48,011 nt of DNA from positions 1 to 48,011 of the forward strand of contig CACYJH010000009.1 in assembly GCA_902774685.1 (NCBI GenBank), given 5' to 3'. The notes under the pieces were generated by a model that was not told the DNA's origin, did no database searches, and worked only from the letters and a program-made list of their open reading frames with translations. The translations under genes and the position numbers were made by a program. Below, piece by piece: positions 17,606-25,691 of the stretch. How positions within the stretch are numbered: the stretch's first letter is position 1; every line of letters begins with the position of its first letter. The stretch comes from an uncultured Methanobrevibacter sp. GTDB taxonomy: Archaea; Methanobacteriota; Methanobacteria; Methanobacteriales; Methanobacteriaceae.

Positions 17606-18661
17606 TTATCTGCTGTATCTATGAGCAATATTACAGGTTCCTTCCTTACTTACCATACATGCACCGATTGGATGCATTGGGTTACATGCTTTTCTGAATA
17701 ATTTGCAGTCAGTTGGTTTTGCCATACCTCTTAATATTGGGCCACAAATACAACCTTTTGGAGCTTCAGTAACATCCTTGACTTCAATATCGTACTTTTC
17801 TCTTGCATTCCACTCAGCAAATTCATCATTGACTTCAAGAACTGAATCAGGTATCTTAGGGAAACCTCTCCATTCTCTGCTTACTACATGGAATACTTCA
17901 TCCATCATTTCCTTACCGATGACATTTCCTTCGGTTCTTACAGCACGCTTATATTCATTATCAATTCTTGGAGTGCCATTGTCAATTTGTCTTAGAATCA
18001 TATAAACGGACATTAAGATATCCAATGGATTGAATCCTGCTACAGCTTGAGGAATGCCATATTCAGTAGAGAACTTTTCAAATGGTTCAGTTCCCAATAT
18101 TGTACATACATGTCCTGGCTCAATCAATGCATTTAAGTTGGTTTCACCGGAATTGATTAAAAAGTCAATTGCAGGAGGAATCAATCTATGGCATGAAATA
18201 ATTGAGAAGTTTTCAGGAGGTTTGTTCAATAATTCAGATGCAGTTGCAGGAGCTGTGGTTTCAAAACCTGCAGACATGAATACAACATCATTGTCCACTT
18301 TTTCTGCAATCTCAACTGCATTTGGAATACCATAAACAACTCTTACATCAGCACCTTCAGCTTTAGCTTCAGCAAGAGAACCATTGGAACCTGGAACTCT
18401 CAACATGTCTCCAAAGGTGGTTATGGTAACTCCCTTATCTATCAATTGCAAACATTCATCAATTTCTCTTGAAGGAACAACACATACTGGGCATCCAGGA
18501 CCAGCTACGATTTCAACTTCCGGAGGAAGCAAAGATCTGATACCATGTTCCATAATTGTATGTTCGTGGGAACCACAAACATGCATAATCTTAACAGGAG
18601 TAGCTAAATCATTTATTCTTTTCAATAAAGTATCAGCCATCTCTTTCATACTAGCCATCAT
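17606..18661 (-). CDS. hypD: Hydrogenase maturation protein HypD
   Basis: The 351-residue HypD forms the scaffold with HypC on which Fe(CN)2CO is assembled for [NiFe] hydrogenases. Seen are MHVCGSHEHT (Cys29), GPGCPVCVVP (Cys57, Cys60), MSAGFETTAPA and a C-terminal cysteine region with Cys304, 306, 319, 326, 335 and 343, four of which hold a [4Fe-4S] cluster in known HypD. Two ATGs are adjacent (18661 and 18658). AAGGTG is five bases from the second, so either may be used. Methanogens need this for F420-reducing and other [NiFe] hydrogenases. Confidence 0.97.
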   Translation of the reverse strand: MMASMKEMADTLLKRINDLATPVKIMHVCGSHEHTIMEHGIRSLLPPEVEIVAGPGCPVCVVPSREIDECLQLIDKGVTITTFGDMLRVPGSNGSLAEAKAEGADVRVVYGIPNAVEIAEKVDNDVVFMSAGFETTAPATASELLNKPPENFSIISCHRLIPPAIDFLINSGETNLNALIEPGHVCTILGTEPFEKFSTEYGIPQAVAGFNPLDILMSVYMILRQIDNGTPRIDNEYKRAVRTEGNVIGKEMMDEVFHVVSREWRGFPKIPDSVLEVNDEFAEWNAREKYDIEVKDVTEAPKGCICGPILRGMAKPTDCKLFRKACNPMHPIGACMVSKEGTCNIAHRYSR

Positions 18662-18949
18662 TACACCTTAAATTCTTTAAATAATAAATTGTCAAATTAA
18701 TTTTTTAATAATAGATTTTCAAATTAATTCTCTTCAAGAAAAAAGTTAATTCTTCTTTTTTCTTCTTTTTTAATAAAAGTTTATTTTTGTTTAATCTTTA
18801 TATAATTAATAAAATTTAATATTAATTAATAATATACTATTATTAGTTTGTCTTAATTAATAATATTTTTTAAAATTCAAACAAAATTGGAATGAAATTT
18901 TAAATTTTTAAAATTGGCAAATAAAAAATCAATAGCTAAAGGTTTTAAA
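18662..18949. other. Divergent promoter region hypD / nonulosonate operon
   Basis: The stretch is AT-rich with no ORF. CTTTATATAATTAAT near 18797-18811 is a good TATA candidate for the plus-strand operon or, read the other way, for hypD; I cannot decide. Repeats of TTAATTAATAATAT occur near 18822-18870. Confidence 0.4.
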
Positions 18950-20668
18950 ATGTATAATGATAAAAAGATTTTAGTTGTAATCCCTGCTAGAGGAGGTTCC
19001 AAAGGCATTCCTCGTAAGAACATAAGATTGCTTGGAGGGAAACCGCTTATAGCACATACAATAGAAATGGGAAAGGCATCAAAATATGTTGATGACGTTG
19101 TTGTTACAACTGACGACAACGAAATCAAGTTCATTGCAGAAAAATTTGGTGCAGAGACAATAAAAAGAGATGGAAAACTTGCAGAAGACTCAATTCCTCT
19201 TGATCCTGTAATTTATGATGCTACAGTTCAAAAGGAGAAAATTGCAGATGAAAGATATGATGTTGTAATCACTGTACAGCCAACTTCTCCACTTCTAAAA
19301 ACAAAAACCTTAGATTTAGCTATTGAAACATTATTAAGCAAAAATAATGATGACGAATTCTTTGACACCATAATCAGTGTGGTGGATGACAGACACTTAA
19401 GTTGGGGATACGATGAAGAAAACAGGAAGTATTTCCCATTATACAAAGAAAGAGTGAACAGGCAATACTTGCCAAAAGCATACAAAGAGACTGGAAGCAT
19501 ATTTGCAACAAGAAGAGAATTTGTAACTGAAAACAGCCGTCTTGGAGACAATATTGGGCTTATTGAAATTTCCAAACAGGAAAGCATTGACATCGATAAC
19601 TATGAGGATTGGTGGGTTGCTGAAAGAATCATGAAGAGGAAGAAAATATTGATTAAAGCTGATGCCTCTCATGAAATAGGAACTGGCCACATCTACAGAG
19701 CATTGTCAATTGCTTCAAAATTGGTCAATCATGAAGTGATGTTTTTGCTTGATGAGGCACAGCCATTGGGAATAGAGATTGTAAGCAACAACAACTATCC
19801 TTACATTACCCACAACAGCGATAAGGGTGAAGGAAAAGAGGCTGACGATGAGGCAAAAGATGAATTGGTTGAGAAAATAGTTGAATATGATCCGGATATT
19901 GTAATCAACGACATCCTCAATACAAACTCAAGGTATACAAAAGCCCTTAGGAAGAAAGGATTCTTTATAGTGAACTTTGAAGATGTTGGAGGTGGAGTGA
20001 AATATGCACATATGGTCTTTGATGCATTATATGAACATAAGATACCTCTTAAAAACCTTTACTCCGGACATAAGTATTACATTCTAAAAGATGAGTTCTA
20101 CTACCAATCATTTAAGGAAATTGAAGAGGATGTGAAAAAGGTTCTTCTAACATTTGGAGGAACAGATCCTAATAACCTAACTGAAAAGGTTCTTGAGGCC
20201 ATCTTGAAGAGCAATTACAAAAACAAGATTGAGATTATCTTAGGACTTGGATATGCAAATAAAAAAGAAATCCAAGAGAAATACAAGGACAATGAAAGAA
20301 TAGAAATCTATGAAAACGTCAAGAACATGAGCGAACATATGCATGATGCGGACTTGATATTTACATCTGCTGGCAGAACCATGTATGAAATAGCTTCACT
20401 TGGAGTTCCTTGCATCTGCCTTTGTCAAAATGAAAGGGAATTGAGCCATATCTTTGGAAATGTGGAACATGGATTCATCAACTTAGGTTTGGGAGAAGAG
20501 GTTTCACAAGAAGAAATCAGAGAAACATTTGAAAATACAGTGGAAGACTTCCAATTAAGATGTGAAATGAACAAGAGAATGAGCGAAGTGGACTTGAAAC
20601 ATGGATTCGACAATATAAAGAAATTAATCAAGCAATCCTATAAGGAATGGGAAAAGGAGAATAAATAA
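18950..20668 (+). CDS. CMP-nonulosonate synthetase fused to PseG-like hydrolase
   Basis: The 572-residue protein joins two steps of nonulosonic (sialic acid-like) sugar synthesis. Residues 1-225 are a NeuA/PseF-type cytidylyltransferase with the CTP motif IPARGGSKGIPRKN (about 9-22). Residues 231-572 match PseG/SpsG: KADASHEIGTGHIYRAL contains the His of the family, then VNFEDVGGG, LLTFGGTDPNNL and a UDP-binding-like TSAGRTMYEIASLGVP. PseG removes UDP from UDP-2,4-diacetamido-2,4,6-trideoxy-beta-L-altrose. The fused hydrolase suggests a pseudaminic-type rather than a neuraminic acid. The start is ATG 18950 with AAAGG upstream; the TTG at 18914 lacks an SD site. Confidence 0.9.
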   Translation: MYNDKKILVVIPARGGSKGIPRKNIRLLGGKPLIAHTIEMGKASKYVDDVVVTTDDNEIKFIAEKFGAETIKRDGKLAEDSIPLDPVIYDATVQKEKIADERYDVVITVQPTSPLLKTKTLDLAIETLLSKNNDDEFFDTIISVVDDRHLSWGYDEENRKYFPLYKERVNRQYLPKAYKETGSIFATRREFVTENSRLGDNIGLIEISKQESIDIDNYEDWWVAERIMKRKKILIKADASHEIGTGHIYRALSIASKLVNHEVMFLLDEAQPLGIEIVSNNNYPYITHNSDKGEGKEADDEAKDELVEKIVEYDPDIVINDILNTNSRYTKALRKKGFFIVNFEDVGGGVKYAHMVFDALYEHKIPLKNLYSGHKYYILKDEFYYQSFKEIEEDVKKVLLTFGGTDPNNLTEKVLEAILKSNYKNKIEIILGLGYANKKEIQEKYKDNERIEIYENVKNMSEHMHDADLIFTSAGRTMYEIASLGVPCICLCQNERELSHIFGNVEHGFINLGLGEEVSQEEIRETFENTVEDFQLRCEMNKRMSEVDLKHGFDNIKKLIKQSYKEWEKENK

Positions 20669-20740
20669 TTTTTTTAAATTTGAATTATCATGACAATAAA
20701 ATCTTATTATCTTACTAATTTATTATTTAATAAATTATTA

Positions 20741-20796
20741 TTTACTAAATTATTATCTTACTAAATTATTATCTTACTAAATTATTATCTTACTAA
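20741..20796. repeat. 16-base tandem repeat (3.5 copies)
   Basis: The unit CTTACTAAATTATTAT occurs at 20757-20772 and 20773-20788, with a one-base variant at 20741-20756 and half a copy at 20789-20796. It fills the space between the fusion gene and the NeuB-family gene, ending about 17 bases before the SD site of the latter. Confidence 0.85.
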
Positions 20797-20819
20797 TCAA
20801 ATGAATCAAAGGTGAAAAT

Positions 20820-21890
20820 ATGAGCATATTTAATGAAGAACCATTTTTAATAGCTGAAATAGGAGTAAACTATTATGATATTGCAAAAAAGGAAAATATA
20901 AGCAATATGGATGCGGCTAAACTGATGGTGAAAGAAGCAAAGGATGCAGGTTGCAATGCAGTAAAATTCCAATCATATAAGGCAAATACAATAGCTTCAA
21001 AAAACTCCCCAGCATATTGGGATACAAATGAGGAACCAACCACCTCACAATACGAATTGTTTAAAAAGTTTGATTCCTTTGGAGAAGCTGAGTATAGGGA
21101 AATAGCAGATTACTGCAATGAGATTGGAATCATGTTCCTATCCACACCTTTTGATTTTGATTCAATAGATTATTTGGATGAATTTATGGATGTCTATAAG
21201 ATCTCCTCATCAGACCTTACAAACATTCCATTCATTGAAAAAATAGCTGAAAAGGGAAAAGACATCATCATTTCAACTGGTGCTTCCAATCTTGATGAGA
21301 TAAAGTTAGCTATTGACACAATAGAAAAGACAAATGATAAATATACAAATGGAGAAGCGGGAATTGGAATCATGCACTGTGTTCTTTCCTATCCGACAGA
21401 CAACAGTGACGCTAATCTGCTTATGATAAAAAACCTCAAGGACTTATATCCTGATTATGAAATAGGTTACTCAGACCACACAAAACCTGATGAGAATATG
21501 CTTATTTTAACAACTGCTTATCTTTATGGTGCAACCATACTTGAAAAGCATTATACCTTAGACAAGACATTGCAGGGAAACGACCATTATCATGGAATGG
21601 ACCCTGATGATGTAAGAAAGTTCTGTAAAAACATAGAACTTATCAAAACAATAAATGGACAATATGATAAGGTTCCATTGCCTTGTGAAGGAGAATCAAG
21701 AAAACAGGCAAGACGTTCCATTGTTGCAAATGCATGCATTAAGGAAGGAACTCTAATCACTGCAGACATGCTTACATGCAAAAGACCTGGAACAGGCATT
21801 TCTCCAAGTGAAATGGATAATGTAATCGGCAAAAAGGCAAAGATAGACATTGCAGAAGACGAATTGCTGAAATATGAGTATTTGGAATAA
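20820..21890 (+). CDS. NeuB/PseI-family nonulosonic acid synthase
   Basis: The 356-residue enzyme condenses a 2-acetamido sugar with phosphoenolpyruvate. The NeuB TIM barrel shows LIAEIGVNY (7-15), AGCNAVKFQSYKA (about 42-54), FLSTPFDFDS (about 106-115), YKISSSDLTN (about 127-136), IISTGAS (about 152), MHCVLSYPT (about 185-193) and IGYSDHT (about 215). The C-terminal 60 residues are the SAF/antifreeze-like domain, with ARRSIVANA, ITADMLTCKRPGTGI and VIGKKA. Whether the product is neuraminic, legionaminic or pseudaminic acid cannot be read from motifs; the neighbouring PseG-like domain favours pseudaminic type. AAAGGTG lies five bases before ATG. Confidence 0.93.
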   Translation: MSIFNEEPFLIAEIGVNYYDIAKKENISNMDAAKLMVKEAKDAGCNAVKFQSYKANTIASKNSPAYWDTNEEPTTSQYELFKKFDSFGEAEYREIADYCNEIGIMFLSTPFDFDSIDYLDEFMDVYKISSSDLTNIPFIEKIAEKGKDIIISTGASNLDEIKLAIDTIEKTNDKYTNGEAGIGIMHCVLSYPTDNSDANLLMIKNLKDLYPDYEIGYSDHTKPDENMLILTTAYLYGATILEKHYTLDKTLQGNDHYHGMDPDDVRKFCKNIELIKTINGQYDKVPLPCEGESRKQARRSIVANACIKEGTLITADMLTCKRPGTGISPSEMDNVIGKKAKIDIAEDELLKYEYLE

Positions 21891-21954
21891 GACCAAAAGA
21901 TAACATTAATTAAACATTGTAAACTTTTTCAATATAAACTAAAAAGGAATTTTT

Positions 21955-23457
21955 ATGACTTTTACAGTAAAGGAAATTTGTCAAAACATTTGGAATCTTG
22001 AAGAAAAATATGAATTAAATCATAAAAAGATTCAGGATTGCTATCCTTGGCAATTAATCAGAATGTATCTATACTATGAAATAACAAGAAAGACAAATGT
22101 TTTTGAATCTGCTCAGCAATCCAGTCTTTCATTATTTGATAAGATAAGGTCATTCATGCCCTTTGCTAAAAACAGCCTATTGTCAAATCCTTTAAGCGGA
22201 AAGGGAAATATTGATGCATTGATATTTGACCACCCAAGAAAAGTCATATTCCAAGATGAATATCAGGACATTTACAGCTATTTTTTAAAGGATGTCCTTA
22301 ATGAAATGGGAAAAAGTTTTGAAACAATTGAATCCCCATATCTAAATAATCATTTTAGAAGCAATAGGAACATCAAGGAAAATAATGTCAAATTCAATGA
22401 CAGAATTCTTTTAGGTTCATTTATTCATAAGACCAGAAATAGGGGAAAAATCCCATTTACTGAAGAAGAAAGAGAATTGATTGATGCAGTGAAAAATGAG
22501 CTTGAAACCATCTTCAAAATAGAAATAGACCTATTCCACATTATTGAAGATCATATCCTTAACTTCCAATACGATTATAAAAAGTATATTGAACTTCTTC
22601 AAAAGAGAAAGCCAGAAATTGTATTTCTTGTAGTGGCTTATGAAAACAAGGCATTGCTTGCAGCCTGCAAGAAAATGAATATTGAAATCATTGAATTGCA
22701 GCATGGAACAATCAGCCCCTACCATTTAGGATATTCATACCCTGAAAATACAATGAAATTCAATGGTGAGATTAAGGAAATCGAATACTTCCCAGACAAA
22801 ATACTTAGTTTTGGGGATTACTGGAAAACTGCCAGCCACTATCCGATAGACTCTTATAATATAATTTCAATGGGTTTTCCTTACTTTGAAGAAAACTCAA
22901 GAACATATATGAAAATAGCTGAAGAAAAGTCCAATCAAGAGTCTGAAAATAAGCAAATCTTATTCATTTCACAAGGAGTGATTGGAAAATATTTGTCCAA
23001 ACTGGCATATGAAACAGCACACAGTATTTATAATGAAAATAATGAAAATCATTCTTACAAATTTATCTATAAATTGCATCCAGGAGAATATGGAACTTGG
23101 AGAGAAAACTACGAATACCTAAACAAGGCCGTAGAGGAATTTGATAACTTTAAGGTAATCGATGAAAGCCAACCTCCATTATATGAATTGTTTGCAAAAA
23201 GCAATTACCAAGTAGGTGCATTCTCTACAGCAATCTACGAAGGACTCGCTTTCAATTGCAAAACATTCATCATTGATGTTCCAGGAGTGGAATATCTGGA
23301 TGATTTGATTGAAAAGGATATTGTAAAAAAAGTTAAAGATAGTGAAGAACTAATAAATTATATAATCAAAGAGGAAACCAATGAAGTAGAGTTTAAGCAA
23401 TACGATAAGGATTACTTCTTTAAGAACTTTGACAAAACTGTTTTTGAAAAGATTTGA
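21955..23457 (+). CDS. Probable GT-B-fold glycosyltransferase of surface glycan, unassigned
   Basis: I cannot assign this 500-residue protein to a named family. The N-terminal 170 residues include a SLFDKIRSFMPF segment. The middle reads like an ancient Rossmann half (EIVFLVVAYENKALLAACKK, ELQHGTISPYHLGY), and the C-terminal half has ILFISQGVIGKYL, KLHPGEYGTWRENY (about 375-388) and GAFSTAIYEGLAF (about 419-431). HP and S-S/T motifs of this sort occur in sialyltransferases, Kdo transferases and CDP-glycerol-type enzymes. Position after the NeuA-PseG and NeuB genes and before a flippase suggests it transfers the CMP-activated nonulosonate. AAAAAGGA precedes ATG 21955. Confidence 0.75.
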   Translation: MTFTVKEICQNIWNLEEKYELNHKKIQDCYPWQLIRMYLYYEITRKTNVFESAQQSSLSLFDKIRSFMPFAKNSLLSNPLSGKGNIDALIFDHPRKVIFQDEYQDIYSYFLKDVLNEMGKSFETIESPYLNNHFRSNRNIKENNVKFNDRILLGSFIHKTRNRGKIPFTEEERELIDAVKNELETIFKIEIDLFHIIEDHILNFQYDYKKYIELLQKRKPEIVFLVVAYENKALLAACKKMNIEIIELQHGTISPYHLGYSYPENTMKFNGEIKEIEYFPDKILSFGDYWKTASHYPIDSYNIISMGFPYFEENSRTYMKIAEEKSNQESENKQILFISQGVIGKYLSKLAYETAHSIYNENNENHSYKFIYKLHPGEYGTWRENYEYLNKAVEEFDNFKVIDESQPPLYELFAKSNYQVGAFSTAIYEGLAFNCKTFIIDVPGVEYLDDLIEKDIVKKVKDSEELINYIIKEETNEVEFKQYDKDYFFKNFDKTVFEKI

Positions 23458-23466
23458 TGTGATTAG

Positions 23467-24909
23467 ATGAGCGAATACGTGCGATTTATACAAAGGATAG
23501 GATTAGTGGGATTGACAAACATCCTAATCTCTCTCAGTAGCCTGATCTTTATCCCAATCATTACAAAATCATTCACCACAGCAGAATATGGTATGTGGGC
23601 ACAGGTCAACACAACCATCGCACTTGTTCCAAATATTGCAAATCTTGGTCTTCCATACACAATGGTGAGATTCCTTTCTGCTGAAAAGGATAAGGAAAAG
23701 ATAAAGGATTCATTTTATCCGATGATCACTTTAACATTCATTTCAACATTGATTATCTGTTCATTGTTCCTGATCTTTGGAAATGCAATTGCAAATGCAT
23801 TATTCAATGGAAGCATGCAAGTATTATACATTACAACTGCAATTTCATTCTTTGCATGCATGAACCTTATGCTAATATCCTACTTCAGAACATTCCAACA
23901 AATGAAAAGATACTCATTGTTCCTTGTATTGCAGAGTTATATTGGCGTATTCGTAAGCATATACCTTACATATGCAGGTTACAATATTGAAACAGTTGTG
24001 CTTGGTCTTTTAACAGGTTATGTGGCAGTATTCATCATGATGGCATTTTTAATTGTCAGATATCTTGGAATTGGAATTGGAAAATGGTCCAACCTAAAGG
24101 AACAGCTTGCTTTTGCATTGCCTACCATTCCAAGCAATGTATCAAGTTGGGTAGTGGATTCAAGTGACAAATATGTTATAGGAATTCTCATAGGATCCGT
24201 TGCAGTAGGATGCTATTCACCAGGATACGCATTAGGAAGCATATTGCTTATGTTCCTTTCCCCATTTGCAGTTCTCCTACCAGCTGTTCTGCCGGAACAT
24301 TATGAAAAGGGAAACATAGGTGAAGTGGACAAATACCTAAGCTATTCCATGAAGTATTATCTTCTCCTCACTGTACCTGCAGCTGTAGGAATGAGCGTGC
24401 TTTCCAAACCGTTGCTATACATAATCACAACACCTGAGATTGCGCTTGGAGGTTATATGGTAACTCCATTTGTCTGCCTTGGAGCAATATTCATGGGAAT
24501 GTATGGAATCACAAACAATATTCTTATTTTAGAGAAGAATACAATGATTTTAGGTAAATTATGGATTATTGTGGCTATTTCAAATATTGTGTTGAACCTA
24601 TTGCTTGTTCCTTACCTAAACATTCTTGGAGCAGCTATTGCTACACTTCTCTGCTACATATTGGCATTTGCTGTAACAGCCTTTGCAAGCAATAAAACAA
24701 TGAGATTGCCATTCAACATAAAAGAACTTTTAAAAATAGTTATAGCTTCAGCTATTATGGGAATCATAGTCTATATAATGAATCCAAATGGAATTATTAA
24801 TGTCTTGATATCCATCATTGTTGGAGTAATTGTATACTTTGGAATCATCTTCATTTTAAAAGCAGTGACAATGAAAGAAATAGCAATCTTTAAGGATTTG
24901 ATTCATTAA
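23467..24909 (+). CDS. Wzx-type polysaccharide flippase (MATE/MOP superfamily)
   Basis: The 480-residue protein has about 12-14 hydrophobic helices spread along its length, starting with FIQRIGLVGLTNILISLSS, a typical RfbX/Wzx opening, and an ITKSFTTAEYGMW segment (about 36-48) seen in O-antigen flippases. Such proteins move lipid-linked oligosaccharides across the cytoplasmic membrane. It starts nine bases after the stop codon of the preceding gene with GTGATTAG before ATG, so it is the last gene of the nonulosonate operon. No charged catalytic motif is expected or seen. Confidence 0.93.
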   Translation: MSEYVRFIQRIGLVGLTNILISLSSLIFIPIITKSFTTAEYGMWAQVNTTIALVPNIANLGLPYTMVRFLSAEKDKEKIKDSFYPMITLTFISTLIICSLFLIFGNAIANALFNGSMQVLYITTAISFFACMNLMLISYFRTFQQMKRYSLFLVLQSYIGVFVSIYLTYAGYNIETVVLGLLTGYVAVFIMMAFLIVRYLGIGIGKWSNLKEQLAFALPTIPSNVSSWVVDSSDKYVIGILIGSVAVGCYSPGYALGSILLMFLSPFAVLLPAVLPEHYEKGNIGEVDKYLSYSMKYYLLLTVPAAVGMSVLSKPLLYIITTPEIALGGYMVTPFVCLGAIFMGMYGITNNILILEKNTMILGKLWIIVAISNIVLNLLLVPYLNILGAAIATLLCYILAFAVTAFASNKTMRLPFNIKELLKIVIASAIMGIIVYIMNPNGIINVLISIIVGVIVYFGIIFILKAVTMKEIAIFKDLIH

Positions 24910-25065
24910 ATTGAAGCTAGAATTAATTAAATTAAATGAAATTTTGTTGTGAAAAATCACTATTATGCAAATGTGAAAAATAGATAAATAGAAAAATTTT
25001 TCTAAGTGTAAACATAAAAACTAAAAATTCTTAGAAAAGTGAAAATATAAAAATAGTCAAATCAT

Positions 25066-25572
25066 TTAATGAAACTTTCCTTCTTTTTTTAACTCTTCAT
25101 AATGATCCTTATCTCTTGAAGAAAAGACATTTGCCGGGTGTCCACCAGCAATTGCACATTTAGGAATATCCTTCACCACAACACTTCCTGCCTGAATGAT
25201 GGCACCTTCACCAATTCTAACACCTGGAAGTACAATAACACGATTTCCCAACCATACATTGTCTTCAATAACCACATCTTTGGAAATCACTGTATCATCA
25301 TAAGGAATAGCTTCCCCTTCATAGTTATGGCTGTCAGTGATTATCATACATTCAATTCCAGAGTGGAAATTATCACCAATGACTACATTAGCTGTTCCTT
25401 GAATTTTCATCCCATTGAAGTTGACATTATCTCCAAGGCTTGTTTTAGGAGTGACATAAGAATAGTTATTTACAGTTAAATCATTTCCACATGATTTGCA
25501 GACTCTTTTTACCCTAAAAGTATAATACTTTCTTTTAATGGACTTGACTGCATTGAAAATTTTAGAAATCAT
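25066..25572 (-). CDS. Hexapeptide-repeat acyltransferase (LbH family)
   Basis: The 168-residue protein has left-handed beta-helix hexapeptide repeats in two blocks: LGDNVNFNGMKIQGTANVVI (about 47-66) and VVIEDNVWLGNRVIVL, GVRIGEGAIIQAGSVV (about 97-130), ending CAIAGGHPANV, a typical coenzyme A-binding finish of maltose/galactoside acetyltransferases. The likely catalytic His is in ITDSHNYEG. N-terminal CKSCGN gives a lone Cys pair. It faces the flippase gene convergently across about 156 bases and could acetylate the surface sugar; the substrate is inferred only from the location. Confidence 0.88.
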   Translation of the reverse strand: MISKIFNAVKSIKRKYYTFRVKRVCKSCGNDLTVNNYSYVTPKTSLGDNVNFNGMKIQGTANVVIGDNFHSGIECMIITDSHNYEGEAIPYDDTVISKDVVIEDNVWLGNRVIVLPGVRIGEGAIIQAGSVVVKDIPKCAIAGGHPANVFSSRDKDHYEELKKEGKFH

Positions 25573-25691
25573 ATTACCACACTAAATGAAATTAATTCAA
25601 ATAAACTGAAATTAAATGAAATAAAATTAATCTAATATCCACAATATAAAATTTATAAAAAATGAAAATAAAAAAAGTAAAAATTAAATTA

